Positions 7,853-15,647 of a DNA stretch of 25,489 nt are shown here, one piece after another. The stretch is from contig CAZFCK010000042.1 of assembly GCA_964517355.1 (NCBI GenBank), positions 1 to 25,489 on the forward strand. The letters run 5' to 3'. The position numbers were made by a program, and so were the translations under genes. Each line of letters opens with the position of its first letter. Position 1 is the stretch's first letter. The DNA comes from CAZFCK01 sp964517355. GTDB lineage: Bacteria; Desulfobacterota; Desulfovibrionia; Desulfovibrionales; Desulfovibrionaceae. The notes below the pieces were generated by a model. It worked only from the letters and a program-made list of their open reading frames with translations. It made no database searches and was not told the DNA's origin.

Positions 7853-8344
7853 ATGGAACAAAACGAACTCGGGTATATAGAAAAAATCGTCTACCTTAAC
7901 CGCGTTGCCAAGGTTGTAAAAGGCGGCCGCCGGTTCAGCTTTAGCGCCCTTGTTGTGGTGGGTGACGGTAAAGGCAATGTGGGCTACGGTCTTGGTAAGG
8001 CTCAGGAAGTGCCGGAAGCCATCCGCAAAGCCAATGAACGCGCACGAAAATCCATGATTTCAGTTCCTCTTCTCGAAGGCACGCTGCCTTATGAGGTTCT
8101 GGGAGAATTTGGCGCAGGCAGGGTTATGCTCAAACCCGCTTCCAAGGGGACGGGCATCATCGCCGGCGGTCCTGTGCGCGCGGTCATGGAAGCCGTCGGT
8201 GTTTCCGACATTTTGACCAAAGCCATTGGCACAAATAATCCGCATAACGTGCTGAAAGCCACCATCACCGGATTGGCCTCCTTGCGCAGCGCCGACGAGG
8301 TGAGCCGTATTCGTGGCAAGCGGGTTGAAACTCCCAGGAAATAG
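7853..8344 (+). CDS. rpsE: 30S ribosomal protein S5
   Basis: The 163-aa product contains the S5 double-stranded RNA-binding signature (GGRRFSFSALVVVGDGKGNVGYG) and the C-terminal domain with GKRVETPRK. S5 acts in translational fidelity and mRNA entry. ATG 7853 is preceded by GGGGA at 7841-7845. The 24-nt gap after rplR is typical of the operon. Confidence 0.96.
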   Translation: MEQNELGYIEKIVYLNRVAKVVKGGRRFSFSALVVVGDGKGNVGYGLGKAQEVPEAIRKANERARKSMISVPLLEGTLPYEVLGEFGAGRVMLKPASKGTGIIAGGPVRAVMEAVGVSDILTKAIGTNNPHNVLKATITGLASLRSADEVSRIRGKRVETPRK

Positions 8345-8355
8345 AGGATACTGTT

Positions 8356-8529
8356 ATGCTGAGCATCAAACTGGTTCGCAGCAAAATCGGCTGCAAGCCT
8401 AAGCAGCGCAGAACCCTGGAAGCACTGGGACTGCGCAAACCGCACCAGGTAAAAAGCATGCCGGACAATTCCACTGTCCGCGGTATGATTGAACGCGTCA
8501 AGCATCTCGTCGAGGTGAGCGAATCATGA
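8356..8529 (+). CDS. rpmD: 50S ribosomal protein L30
   Basis: This short gene encodes 57 aa beginning MLSIKLVRSKIGCKPKQRR, with the L30 pattern KxRxTLEALGLRKPHQVKSM followed by NSTVRGMIERVKHLVEV. The position between rpsE and rplO is standard. AGAGGATA precedes ATG 8356. The TGA stop overlaps the rplO ATG (ATGA at 8526-8529), suggesting coupled translation. Confidence 0.95.
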   Translation: MLSIKLVRSKIGCKPKQRRTLEALGLRKPHQVKSMPDNSTVRGMIERVKHLVEVSES

Positions 8530-8975
8530 GGCTTCACGAACTGACCTGCTTCCCCGAGGAGCGCAAAAACAGAAAGCGTGTCGGCCGCGGCCAGGGATCC
8601 GGCTGGGGCTGCACGTCCGGTAAAGGTAACAAAGGGCAGCTGTCGCGTGCTGGCGAAGGCCGCACCCCAGGTTTTGAGGGGGGGCAGATGCCCCTGCAGC
8701 GCCGCTTGCCCAAACGCGGTTTTAAAAATTATTTGTTCAAGGTGACGTACGAGCCTGTCAACATCGACAAGTTGCTTGCTTTCTTTCCTGAAAACGAAAG
8801 CATCACCTTGGAAGACATCTACGCTCGCGGTTTGGCCAGGCAAGGCGCCCCTGTCAAGATTTTGGGGAATGGGGACATTTCGCGTGCCGTGACCATTCAG
8901 GCGCATCGCTTTAGCGCCTCTGCCGCGGCGAAAATCACCGAAGCCGGCGGAAAAGCCGAAGCATTGGAAGGTTAA
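8526..8975 (+). CDS. rplO: 50S ribosomal protein L15
   Basis: The 149-aa product shows the glycine-rich L15 N-terminus (RKRVGRGQGSGWGCTSGKG) and the segment GFEGGQMPLQRRLPKRGF. L15 is a late-assembling 50S protein. The ATG overlaps the rpmD stop by four bases; AGGTGAG just before it acts as ribosome binding site. secY starts 3 nt after its stop. Confidence 0.96.
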   Translation: MRLHELTCFPEERKNRKRVGRGQGSGWGCTSGKGNKGQLSRAGEGRTPGFEGGQMPLQRRLPKRGFKNYLFKVTYEPVNIDKLLAFFPENESITLEDIYARGLARQGAPVKILGNGDISRAVTIQAHRFSASAAAKITEAGGKAEALEG

Positions 8976-8978
8976 ATC

Positions 8979-10292
8979 GTGGCCCTTTCCGGAGTAGAAA
9001 ACCTCGCCAAGCTGCCCGAGCTTAAGAAAAAGCTTTTTTGGACGTTCCTACTCTTGGCTGTATATCGTATCGGCATCCATGTTCCTGTTCCGGGAGTGGA
9101 TGCCAATGCGTTGCAGGAATTCTTCGCCAGTGCAGAGAATACGTTGTTTGGGCTGTTTGATATGTTTTCCGGTGGCGGATTGCGCAATTTATCCATTTTT
9201 GCGCTGGGTATCATGCCCTATATTTCTGCATCCATTATCATTCAGTTGCTGACAGTCGCCAGCCCCGAACTAAAACGTCTGCAAAAGGAAGAAGGTGCAG
9301 CTGGCCGGAAAAAGATCACCCAGTATACTCGTTATGGCACAGTGCTCATAACAATTATACAAGGGATGGGTATTGCCGTCGGTCTCGAAGGCATGGCCAG
9401 TCCCACAGGTGCTCCGGTGGTTCTGGCCGGAGGCTGGGGCTTCAGGCTTGTTACCGTGATTACCCTGACCGCGGGCACGATTTTCATAATGTGGCTCGGC
9501 GAGCAAATTACGGAAAAAGGACTCGGCAACGGGATTTCCCTGATTATCTACGCGGGTATAATTGTCGGCCTTCCAAGCGGTTTTGCCAATACGATCCGCC
9601 TTATGGGCACCGGGGAAATGTCGCCTTTTATCGTTGTGCTTATTGTCGCTGTCATGATTGCCGTGCTCGCCTTTATCGTCTTTATGGAACGAGGCCAACG
9701 GCGCATACCGATACAATACGCCAAACGCATGATGGGACGCCGCATGATGGGGGGGCAAACCACACATTTGCCCTTGCGCGTCAATACGGCCGGTGTTATA
9801 CCGCCTATTTTCGCCTCATCCATTCTGATGTTTCCTGCGACTATTTCGCAGTTTTCAAATGTTGAAAGTTTACAGACCATAGCTTCATATTTTGCACCTT
9901 CAACAGTGCTTTACAATGTGCTCTTCGTAACGCTTATCGTGTTCTTCTGCTTTTTTTATACGGCGATTATTTTCGATCCGAAAGATATCGCCGAGAATTT
10001 GAAAAAGCAGGGAGGATTCATACCCGGCATCCGTCCAGGCGGTAAGACAAAGGAATATATTGACCGCGTTCTGACACGTATTACCCTGTGGGGCGCACTT
10101 TATATTTCCTTGATTTGTATCCTGCCCATGATGTTGATTTCTCAGTTTAACGTACCGTTTTATTTCGGCGGTACCGGCCTGCTTATCGTTGTGGGCGTGG
10201 CCATGGACTTTATGGGGCAGATCGAATCATATCTAATCTCCCGCCAATACGAAGGGTTGATGAATAAAGGTAAAGTTCGGGGAAGACGGTAA
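8979..10292 (+). CDS. secY: Preprotein translocase subunit SecY
   Basis: The 437-aa product is a full-length SecY with about ten hydrophobic segments. It forms the SecYEG channel in the cytoplasmic membrane through which SecA-driven or co-translational export occurs. Motifs include GIMPYISASIIIQLL near residues 75-90, the cytoplasmic loop RRIPIQYAKRMMG, and the C-terminal RQYEGLMNKGKVRGRR. The start is GTG at 8979 with GGAAGG at 8966-8971. It directly follows rplO; adk, present after secY in some bacteria, is missing and map follows after 1 nt. Confidence 0.97.
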   Translation: MALSGVENLAKLPELKKKLFWTFLLLAVYRIGIHVPVPGVDANALQEFFASAENTLFGLFDMFSGGGLRNLSIFALGIMPYISASIIIQLLTVASPELKRLQKEEGAAGRKKITQYTRYGTVLITIIQGMGIAVGLEGMASPTGAPVVLAGGWGFRLVTVITLTAGTIFIMWLGEQITEKGLGNGISLIIYAGIIVGLPSGFANTIRLMGTGEMSPFIVVLIVAVMIAVLAFIVFMERGQRRIPIQYAKRMMGRRMMGGQTTHLPLRVNTAGVIPPIFASSILMFPATISQFSNVESLQTIASYFAPSTVLYNVLFVTLIVFFCFFYTAIIFDPKDIAENLKKQGGFIPGIRPGGKTKEYIDRVLTRITLWGALYISLICILPMMLISQFNVPFYFGGTGLLIVVGVAMDFMGQIESYLISRQYEGLMNKGKVRGRR

Positions 10293-10293
10293 G

Positions 10294-11067
10294 TTGAAAA
10301 AGTTTCGAGGCGTTTTTTTAAAAAACGATAGTGAAATTGCCTTGATGCGTGAAGCTAATCGCATTGTGGCGTTAATTTTGGATGCGTTGGGTAAAGCAGT
10401 AGCTCCTGGCATGAAAACAATGGAGTTTGAGAACATCGCCGTGAATATGTGTCGTGAATTCGACGTTGTTCCATCCTTCAAAGGTTATAATGGCTTTCCA
10501 TTTGCTTTATGCTGCTCTGTGAATGAAGAAATCGTCCATGGCTTTCCCTCTGAGCGAAAACTCAAGAATGGCGACATCGTGAGTTTTGATATGGGCGTGA
10601 CTTATGAAGGTTTTCACGGAGATTCCGCGAGAACCTTCGCAGTTGGGGAGATAAATCCCGGTACCCAGCAATTGCTTGATGTGACACGTGAATCTTTATA
10701 CCGCGGCATCGATAAAGCGCGTGTGGGCAATCAACTGGGGGATATCTCTCGAGCGGTTCAGGAGTATGTGGAGAGCTTCGGCTTTGGAGTTGTCCGTCGT
10801 TTCGTTGGTCACGGTATCGGCAGAAGATTGCATGAAAAACCGGAAGTTCCGAACTTTGTGACGAATAACGGTAAAAGCGAATTGCCACTGAAACAAGGCA
10901 TGGTCATCGCCATAGAACCAATGGTCACAATGGGTTCCTATGATGTGCGGATTCTGCCCGATCACTGGACAGCCGTAACCGCCGATAACAGTCTGTCCGC
11001 TCATTTTGAGCACAGTATTGCGATCCGAGCGACTGGACCTGAAATACTCAGCGTATCCGATGCTTAG
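10294..11067 (+). CDS. map: Methionine aminopeptidase, type I
   Basis: The 257-aa product removes the initiator methionine from new proteins in the cytoplasm. All five metal ligands of the family are visible: D99, D110, H173, E208 and E239, plus the substrate-contacting H82 in VHGFPSE. The start is a TTG at 10294, one base after the secY stop, supported by GGGGAAG at 10279-10285. An N-terminus beginning here (FLKNDSEIALMREANRI) aligns with the first helix of E. coli MetAP, so a later ATG is unlikely. Co-expression with secY and ribosomal proteins fits its co-translational role. Confidence 0.96.
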   Translation: MKKFRGVFLKNDSEIALMREANRIVALILDALGKAVAPGMKTMEFENIAVNMCREFDVVPSFKGYNGFPFALCCSVNEEIVHGFPSERKLKNGDIVSFDMGVTYEGFHGDSARTFAVGEINPGTQQLLDVTRESLYRGIDKARVGNQLGDISRAVQEYVESFGFGVVRRFVGHGIGRRLHEKPEVPNFVTNNGKSELPLKQGMVIAIEPMVTMGSYDVRILPDHWTAVTADNSLSAHFEHSIAIRATGPEILSVSDA

Positions 11068-11124
11068 GCCTAATCAGCCTCTGCAAACATGGCCCTGCAA
11101 GTGGGCATTGAAACGGAGTCGGCC

Positions 11125-11238
11125 ATGAAAGTCAGACCATCTGTGAAAAAGATATGTTCCAAGTGTAAAATCATCCGTCGCAAAGGTGTTTTGCGGGTGA
11201 TATGTGAAAACCCCAGGCATAAGCAGCGCCAGGGATAA
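11125..11238 (+). CDS. rpmJ: 50S ribosomal protein L36, zinc-binding form
   Basis: The 37-aa product begins MKVRPSVKKICSKCK and has the ribbon ligands C11, C14, C27 and H32, the C+ form of L36. GGAG at 11116-11119 precedes the ATG. In many bacteria infA lies between map and rpmJ; here the 57-nt gap contains no gene, so infA must be elsewhere in the genome. Confidence 0.95.
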   Translation: MKVRPSVKKICSKCKIIRRKGVLRVICENPRHKQRQG

Positions 11239-11256
11239 GGCAGCAGGAGAAGCAAC

Positions 11257-11628
11257 GTGGCTCGCATTGCTGGTATAGATTTGCCAAAGGCCAAACGGCT
11301 TGATATCGCCCTGACGTATATTTACGGCATAGGCCGGACCACCGCCCTTGAGATTCTCGACGCGACTGGGGTGGATTGGACCAAAAGCACGGATGATTTG
11401 AGTGCCGAAGAGGTGAACAACATCCGTAAGGAAATTGAGACCAATCACAAGGTGGAGGGTGACCTGCGCCGTGAAGTCTCTGCCAACATTAAGCGTTTGA
11501 TGGACATCGGCTGCTATCGCGGCTTGCGCCATCGTCGTGGTTTGCCTGTAAACGGACAGCGGACGCATACCAATGCGCGAACCCGCAAGGGGCCCCGCCG
11601 CTCTGTTGTTGGCAAGAAAAAGAAATAG
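11257..11628 (+). CDS. rpsM: 30S ribosomal protein S13
   Basis: The 123-aa product begins with MARIAGIDLPKAKRLDIALTYIYGIG in sense (quoted in two parts: MARIAGIDLPKAK, then YIYGIGRTTA) and has the basic tail GQRTHTNARTRKGPRRSVVGKKKK. S13 forms head-to-50S bridges and contacts the P-site tRNA. The start is GTG at 11257, with AGGAG at 11245-11249. The longest gap in the alpha block (92 nt, with a hairpin) follows it. Confidence 0.96.
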   Translation: MARIAGIDLPKAKRLDIALTYIYGIGRTTALEILDATGVDWTKSTDDLSAEEVNNIRKEIETNHKVEGDLRREVSANIKRLMDIGCYRGLRHRRGLPVNGQRTHTNARTRKGPRRSVVGKKKK

Positions 11629-11660
11629 GCATTTTCCGTTCTGCCGGCCGCGCCTCTTTA

Positions 11661-11704
11661 CTGTGGGGCATGGCTGCAGCAACTATGCTATGAACCACAG
11701 GTTT
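11661..11704 (+). promoter_or_regulatory. Structured rpsM-rpsK intergenic element (possible attenuator or protein-binding hairpin)
   Basis: CTGTGG at 11661-11666 can pair with CCACAG at 11695-11700, and GCAT with ATGC inside it, with the self-complementary GCTGCAGC at the tip; GTTTT follows. This is the only sizeable gap inside the alpha operon and lies directly before the rpsK ribosome binding site. In E. coli S4 represses this operon through a leader structure near rpsM, so a regulatory role is conceivable, but the fold does not obviously match that pseudoknot. Confidence 0.3.
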
Positions 11705-11720
11705 TAAGAGAGAAGCACCA

Positions 11721-12110
11721 ATGGCCAGACCCAAACGCACTACGAAAAAGAAAGAAAAAAAGAATGTCCCGGTGGGGGTCGCGCATATCCAGGCCACGTT
11801 CAATAATACGATCGTGACCTTCACTGATACGCGCGGCAATGTTATCAGCTGGGCGAGTTCCGGCGGGAGTGGATTCAAGGGGTCGCGGAAGAGCACTCCC
11901 TTCGCCGCTCAGGTGGCAGCGGAAAACGCCGCCCGCAGAGCTCAGGAGCAAGGCATGCGTACTGTTGGCATTCTCGTGAAGGGCCCCGGCTCCGGACGTG
12001 AAGCAGCTATGCGCGCGATCAATAATGTGGGGTTCAACATTAGTTATATTCGTGATGTCACCCCTATTCCCCACAATGGCTGCCGCCCGCCCAAACGCCG
12101 CCGGGTCTAA
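11721..12110 (+). CDS. rpsK: 30S ribosomal protein S11
   Basis: The 129-aa product has the S11 elements GVAHIQATFNNTIVTFTDTRGN and VTPIPHNGCRPPKRRRV. S11 lies on the 30S platform near the mRNA exit. ATG 11721 follows a weak AAGAGAGAAG site. The N-terminal lysine-rich start (ARPKRTTKKKEKKN) is usual for this family. Confidence 0.97.
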   Translation: MARPKRTTKKKEKKNVPVGVAHIQATFNNTIVTFTDTRGNVISWASSGGSGFKGSRKSTPFAAQVAAENAARRAQEQGMRTVGILVKGPGSGREAAMRAINNVGFNISYIRDVTPIPHNGCRPPKRRRV

Positions 12111-12134
12111 GGCCAAGCAGAGGAGGATGTAACC

Positions 12135-12761
12135 TTGGCACGCTATAATGATGCAAAATGCCGCCTTTGCCGGCGTGAAGGCGAGAAGCTCTTTCTCAAG
12201 GGTGATCGCTGTTATACTGATAAATGCGCTTACGACCGCCGGCCTTATTCTCCTGGCCAGCACGGCCGTTTGCGCCGCAAAATGAGCGATTACGCGGTAC
12301 AGCTTCGTGAGAAGCAGAAAGTCCGTCGCATGTATGGTATTCTTGAAGATCAATTCCGTAGCTACTTTCATAAAGCTGACATGATGAAGGGAGTTACCGG
12401 CAGCAATTTGTTGATGCTTCTTGAAACGCGCATGGATAACGTGATTTATCGCCTTGGATTCGCCAATTCCAGGAATCAGGCCCGCCAGCTGGTGCGGCAC
12501 GGCGTGTTCATGCTCAACGGTCACCGGGTCAATATTCCTTCCATGCGTGTGCGCGTGGGGGATGAGATTACCGTGCGCGAAGAAGCCCGCAATATTCCAG
12601 TGCTCAAGGAAGCCCAGGAAGTCATTGCTCGTCGTGGCTGCCCCGCTTGGCTTGAAGCGGATGGCGGCAACTTCAAGGGTGTGATCAAAGCATTGCCCAC
12701 TCGTGAAGACATTACGTTCCCCATCAATGAGCAGCTCATTGTCGAGCTGTACTCGAAGTAA
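12135..12761 (+). CDS. rpsD: 30S ribosomal protein S4, zinc-binding form
   Basis: The 208-aa product has the C+ zinc motif C9-x2-C12-x13-C26-x4-C31 at the N-terminus and the S4 RNA-binding domain around residues 98-160 (RLGFANSRNQARQLVRHGVF). S4 nucleates 30S assembly and often autoregulates its operon. The start is TTG at 12135, backed by a strong AGGAGG at 12121-12126; the rare start is probably real because the protein begins at the family's usual ARYNDAKCRLCRREG. Confidence 0.97.
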   Translation: MARYNDAKCRLCRREGEKLFLKGDRCYTDKCAYDRRPYSPGQHGRLRRKMSDYAVQLREKQKVRRMYGILEDQFRSYFHKADMMKGVTGSNLLMLLETRMDNVIYRLGFANSRNQARQLVRHGVFMLNGHRVNIPSMRVRVGDEITVREEARNIPVLKEAQEVIARRGCPAWLEADGGNFKGVIKALPTREDITFPINEQLIVELYSK

Positions 12762-12779
12762 ACTACGTAGGTTTTCGTT

Positions 12780-13826
12780 ATGCTCGTGAAGCAAGGCGAG
12801 AGACTCATCAACACTCGCAACTGGAAAGAGCTTGTCGCTCCTGAACAGATTATTCGTGAAAGTAAGGAAGGCGACACGCTTTACGGAAAATTCGTGTGTG
12901 AGCCCCTCGAGCGTGGTTTTGCTACAACCATTGGCAATGCCTTGCGCAGGGTGCTTTTGTCGTCCTTGCAGGGTGCCGCCTTTGTGGCAGCCAAAATCGA
13001 GGGCATCCAGCACGAGTTCACCACCATCCCCGGCGTGATGGAAGATGTCACCGACATCGTCCTGAACCTGAAGCAGGTTCGCTTGGCCATGAGCACGGAC
13101 GAGCCCCAACATCTACATTTACATGTCGATAAAATGGGGCCGGTCACTGCTGCAGACATCCAAGAGAACCAGCGCGTGGTGGTGCTTAATCCTGAGCAAC
13201 ATCTCGTTACCCTCTCCCAGGATGTGGAGCTCAAGATTGACCTTGAAGTGCGTATGGGGAAGGGCTATATGCCCGCGGAAATGCATGAGAACTTGGATGA
13301 TGAGATTGGCCTTATCAAGCTTGACGCCAGTTTTTCGCCGGTGCGCCGCGTCGCCTACAACGTGGAGCAGGCTCGCGTCGGGCAGATGACCAACTACGAT
13401 AAGCTCATTCTCGAAGTCTGGACGGACGGCTCGATCACTCCTGAGGATGCCATTGCCTATAGTGCGAAAATTCTTAAGGATCAACTCTCGGTATTCATTA
13501 ACTTCGATGAATGCCTGAGTGAGGGTGACCGCAGCTCCATGTCCCAGGCCTCCGATATCAATCCAGATCTTTTCAAATGCATTGATGAACTTGAGCTTTC
13601 CGTGCGCGCTACCAATTGTCTGAAGAGCGCCAATATATCCCTTGTGGGGGAGCTGGTGCAAAAGACTGAGAACGACATGCTTAAGACCAAGAACTTCGGG
13701 AAGAAGTCCCTGGATGAAATACGTCGTGTACTTCAGGACATGGGGCTTGAATTCGGTACGAAGGTCGATGGATTTGAGCAAAGCTACCAGGAATGGCTGA
13801 AGAGGAAAGAGCAAAATGAGGCATAA
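12780..13826 (+). CDS. rpoA: DNA-directed RNA polymerase subunit alpha
   Basis: The 348-aa product has the N-terminal assembly domain (about residues 1-235, with EPLERGFATTIGNALRRVLL) and the C-terminal DNA- and activator-binding domain (about 255-330, with LELSVRATNCLKSANI and LDEIRRVLQDMGLEFG). Two copies scaffold the core RNA polymerase. ATG 12780 has only a weak TAGG site. The end overlaps the rplQ start by 11 bases in another frame. Confidence 0.97.
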   Translation: MLVKQGERLINTRNWKELVAPEQIIRESKEGDTLYGKFVCEPLERGFATTIGNALRRVLLSSLQGAAFVAAKIEGIQHEFTTIPGVMEDVTDIVLNLKQVRLAMSTDEPQHLHLHVDKMGPVTAADIQENQRVVVLNPEQHLVTLSQDVELKIDLEVRMGKGYMPAEMHENLDDEIGLIKLDASFSPVRRVAYNVEQARVGQMTNYDKLILEVWTDGSITPEDAIAYSAKILKDQLSVFINFDECLSEGDRSSMSQASDINPDLFKCIDELELSVRATNCLKSANISLVGELVQKTENDMLKTKNFGKKSLDEIRRVLQDMGLEFGTKVDGFEQSYQEWLKRKEQNEA

Positions 13827-14379
13827 CAAATCTGGACGCAAGCTCGGCAGGACCTGGGAGCACCGTAAGGCCATGTTCCGTAATATGGCCAAGTCCCTGC
13901 TCGTCCACGGTAAAATTCGCACTACGGAAGCTAAGGCCAAAGAATTGCGCAAAGTTGCCGACAAGCTTGTGACACTGGCTTTACGCAACGATCTGCACTC
14001 AAGGCGTCTCGCTTTTAAAGTTTTGGGCGACCATGCCCTGGTCAAAACTCTTTTTGACGAGGTTGGACCCAGATTCGTTGGAGTTTCCGGCGGATTTACC
14101 CGTGTGGTGAAAATGGGGCTGCCTCGCCGTGGTGATTGTGCTCCTATGGCATTTATTGAATGGACGCGCCTGCCCGGCGAGGATGCAACATCTCAGGTTA
14201 AAGACGCAGCTTCTTATGCTGCTCCCAAGGCCGCAGCCGCAGCGCCTGCTCAGCAGGCTCCGCAACAAGCCGATGAAACAGCAACAAGCGACGAGGCAAC
14301 TGAAGATGCCGCTGAACAAGAAGCGGCTCCCGAAGTTTCGGAAGACGCTCCCGCTGCTGATCAAGAAAAGAAAGAGTAA
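13816..14379 (+). CDS. rplQ: 50S ribosomal protein L17 with long acidic C-terminal tail
   Basis: Residues 1-118 are a normal L17 (MRHNKSGRKLGRTWEHRKAM; GGFTRVVKMGLPRRGDCAPM), which lies near the tunnel exit. The family usually ends around 116-130 aa, but this protein continues to 187 aa. The extra part is rich in Ala, Glu, Gln and Asp (repeated AAP and EDA-type segments, ending QEKKE) and is probably disordered. The reading frame is intact and codon use looks similar to the rest. The ATG lies inside the end of rpoA; AGGAAAGAG upstream can act as ribosome binding site. Last gene of the operon. Confidence 0.95.
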   Translation: MRHNKSGRKLGRTWEHRKAMFRNMAKSLLVHGKIRTTEAKAKELRKVADKLVTLALRNDLHSRRLAFKVLGDHALVKTLFDEVGPRFVGVSGGFTRVVKMGLPRRGDCAPMAFIEWTRLPGEDATSQVKDAASYAAPKAAAAAPAQQAPQQADETATSDEATEDAAEQEAAPEVSEDAPAADQEKKE

Positions 14380-14385
14380 ATGAAG

Positions 14386-14413
14386 AGGCAGGCTTTGAGC
14401 CTGCCTTTTTTTT
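14386..14413 (+). terminator. Intrinsic terminator of the ribosomal operon
   Basis: AGGCAGGC (14386-14393) and GCCTGCCT (14399-14406) form a perfect 8-bp stem with a 5-nt loop TTTGA, followed by an unbroken run of eight T including the last stem base. It starts 6 nt after the rplQ stop, so it should end the long ribosomal transcript. Confidence 0.93.
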
Positions 14414-14422
14414 ATACTTTTC

Positions 14423-14439
14423 TATAGAATTTATCTATA
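14423..14439 (+). promoter_or_regulatory. Candidate LysR-type operator upstream of the lysR gene
   Basis: TATAGA-ATTTA-TCTATA is a perfect dyad (6-bp arms, 5-bp centre) located 14 nt before the LysR start codon. Its core TAGA-N5-TCTA fits the general T-N11-A LysR box. LysR proteins commonly autoregulate, so this may be a binding site. The region is very AT-rich, which raises the chance of coincidence, and no separate promoter for lysR was clear. Confidence 0.35.
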
Positions 14440-14452
14440 AGAGGTATTACAA

Positions 14453-15367
14453 ATGGATTTGCGTCGCCTTGAGGCCTTCAGCAAAGTTTATGAGTTGCGC
14501 AGTTTTTCAAAGGCGGGTGAACAGCTTTATCTTTCACAGCCGACCATAAGTGCGCATATCGCCAGTCTTGAACGGCTATTGGATGTCAGACTTTTCGACC
14601 GGTTGGGACGAGCCATTTTGCCGACCGCCGCCGCAGACATTCTCTATCAATATGCCGTGGAGGCTTTTCGTAATCTTCAGAAAGCCAGGGCGGAGATCCA
14701 ACTGCTTCAGGATCATGTCTCTGGCTACCTGGAACTCGGGGGCAGCACCATTCCCGCACATTATTTGCTCCCGGACATGCTTTCCCTTTTTCTCAAGCGA
14801 TATCCGGAAGTGACCGTACATGTCAGTGTGGGAGACACAAAAAGCATTATCAGCGATGTGCTTTCCGGAAAGCTGGTTGCAGGTGTAGTGGGTGGAGCGT
14901 CCGATACCTCCGATCTTACATTTGTACCGATTTTGGAGGATGAACTTATTATTATCGCCGCACCGCACGTGGCCTCCACTGTTCAAGAGCTCCAGATCAA
15001 GGATCTTTTCGACTATAGTTGGGTGATGCGCGAACCTGGGTCAGGCACACGGCAGGCTTTTGAGCGGGGTCTGCAAAAGAGTGATGTGGATATTCGCAAG
15101 CTTAAAACGTCAGTCATGGTGGAGAGTACACAAGCGGTGCTGCGTTGCGTGCGCGCCGGGTTGGGATTGTCGATAACTTCCCGCCTAGTGGCTCAGGGAG
15201 AGTTGGAGAGGGGCGAATTGCAAGTGATCAAATGCCCTTCGCTTGATGTCAAACGATCCTTTTATTGCACATACCAACAACGGCGGCATATGTTCCCGGC
15301 CGTCCGCTACTTTCTCGAATTCTTGCAGGAGCAAGCCAAAGAGTACGCCAACAAGGTTTCAAGGTGA
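14453..15367 (+). CDS. LysR-type transcriptional regulator, probably selenium-metabolism associated
   Basis: The 304-aa product has the LysR layout: a winged helix-turn-helix at residues 1-62 (FSKAGEQLYLSQPTISAHIASLE is the recognition region, quoted loosely as SKAGEQLYLSQPTISAHI) and a substrate-binding effector domain from about 90 to 295. It resembles the CysL/YwfK-like branch. NCBI recognises a LysR family described as selenium metabolism-associated; the convergent selD next door supports that assignment, although the effector cannot be read from sequence. ATG 14453 follows GAGG at 14441-14444. It has separated from the ribosomal operon by a strong terminator, so it needs its own promoter or read-through. 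Confidence 0.85.
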   Translation: MDLRRLEAFSKVYELRSFSKAGEQLYLSQPTISAHIASLERLLDVRLFDRLGRAILPTAAADILYQYAVEAFRNLQKARAEIQLLQDHVSGYLELGGSTIPAHYLLPDMLSLFLKRYPEVTVHVSVGDTKSIISDVLSGKLVAGVVGGASDTSDLTFVPILEDELIIIAAPHVASTVQELQIKDLFDYSWVMREPGSGTRQAFERGLQKSDVDIRKLKTSVMVESTQAVLRCVRAGLGLSITSRLVAQGELERGELQVIKCPSLDVKRSFYCTYQQRRHMFPAVRYFLEFLQEQAKEYANKVSR

Positions 15368-15428
15368 TACCATTTCACATTTCCAGTGTGTTTAATGAGA
15401 TTTTGCGGGGGGAAACCAGGGCTGCTAT

Positions 15429-15476
15429 CTTCATCCCTGAGGCGCTAAACGACTGAGTCCAAGGGCTGAAGTTTTT
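15429..15476 (+). terminator. Candidate terminator of the lysR gene
   Basis: CTTCATCCCT (15429-15438) pairs with AGGGCTGAAG (15462-15471) at nine of ten positions, with a 23-nt loop, and is followed directly by TTTTT. It lies about 60 nt after the LysR stop. The long loop makes it less certain than the other terminators. Confidence 0.4.
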
Positions 15477-15516
15477 GAAAAGGTTTTCCCCCAGACCCCC
15501 CTTCCAAAGTTTTAAT
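15474..15516 (-). repeat. Dispersed hairpin-repeat family, diverged inverted copy
   Basis: Read on the minus strand, this stretch contains AAAACTTTGGAAGGGG followed by GGGGAAAACCTTTTCAAA. The last 18 bases (15474-15491) are exactly complementary to 15674-15691 in the copy at 15648-15717. It lacks the GAGAGCGCGAGAG centre of the other copies, so it is a variant or decayed member. Confidence 0.6.
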
Positions 15517-15647
15517 TTCATAATATTAAATAGATACCATATTGTTTCTGGCATTGTTCCAAGCCTGGTAATTCTTCCCATAGCGCGGAAAGGGATGCTT
15601 TGCGCCGACACTATGAGCGGGAAACGGTATTACATGTCCAAATTATG

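Noticed and set aside
11688..13112. 474-codon open frame on the minus strand opposite rpsK, rpsD and rpoA
   Set aside because: It is antisense to three firmly identified genes, resembles no known family, and such long shadow frames are common opposite highly biased codons.
15375..15611. 78-codon minus-strand frame between lysR and selD
   Set aside because: It is read through the hairpin repeat and the candidate lysR terminator, with no family match.
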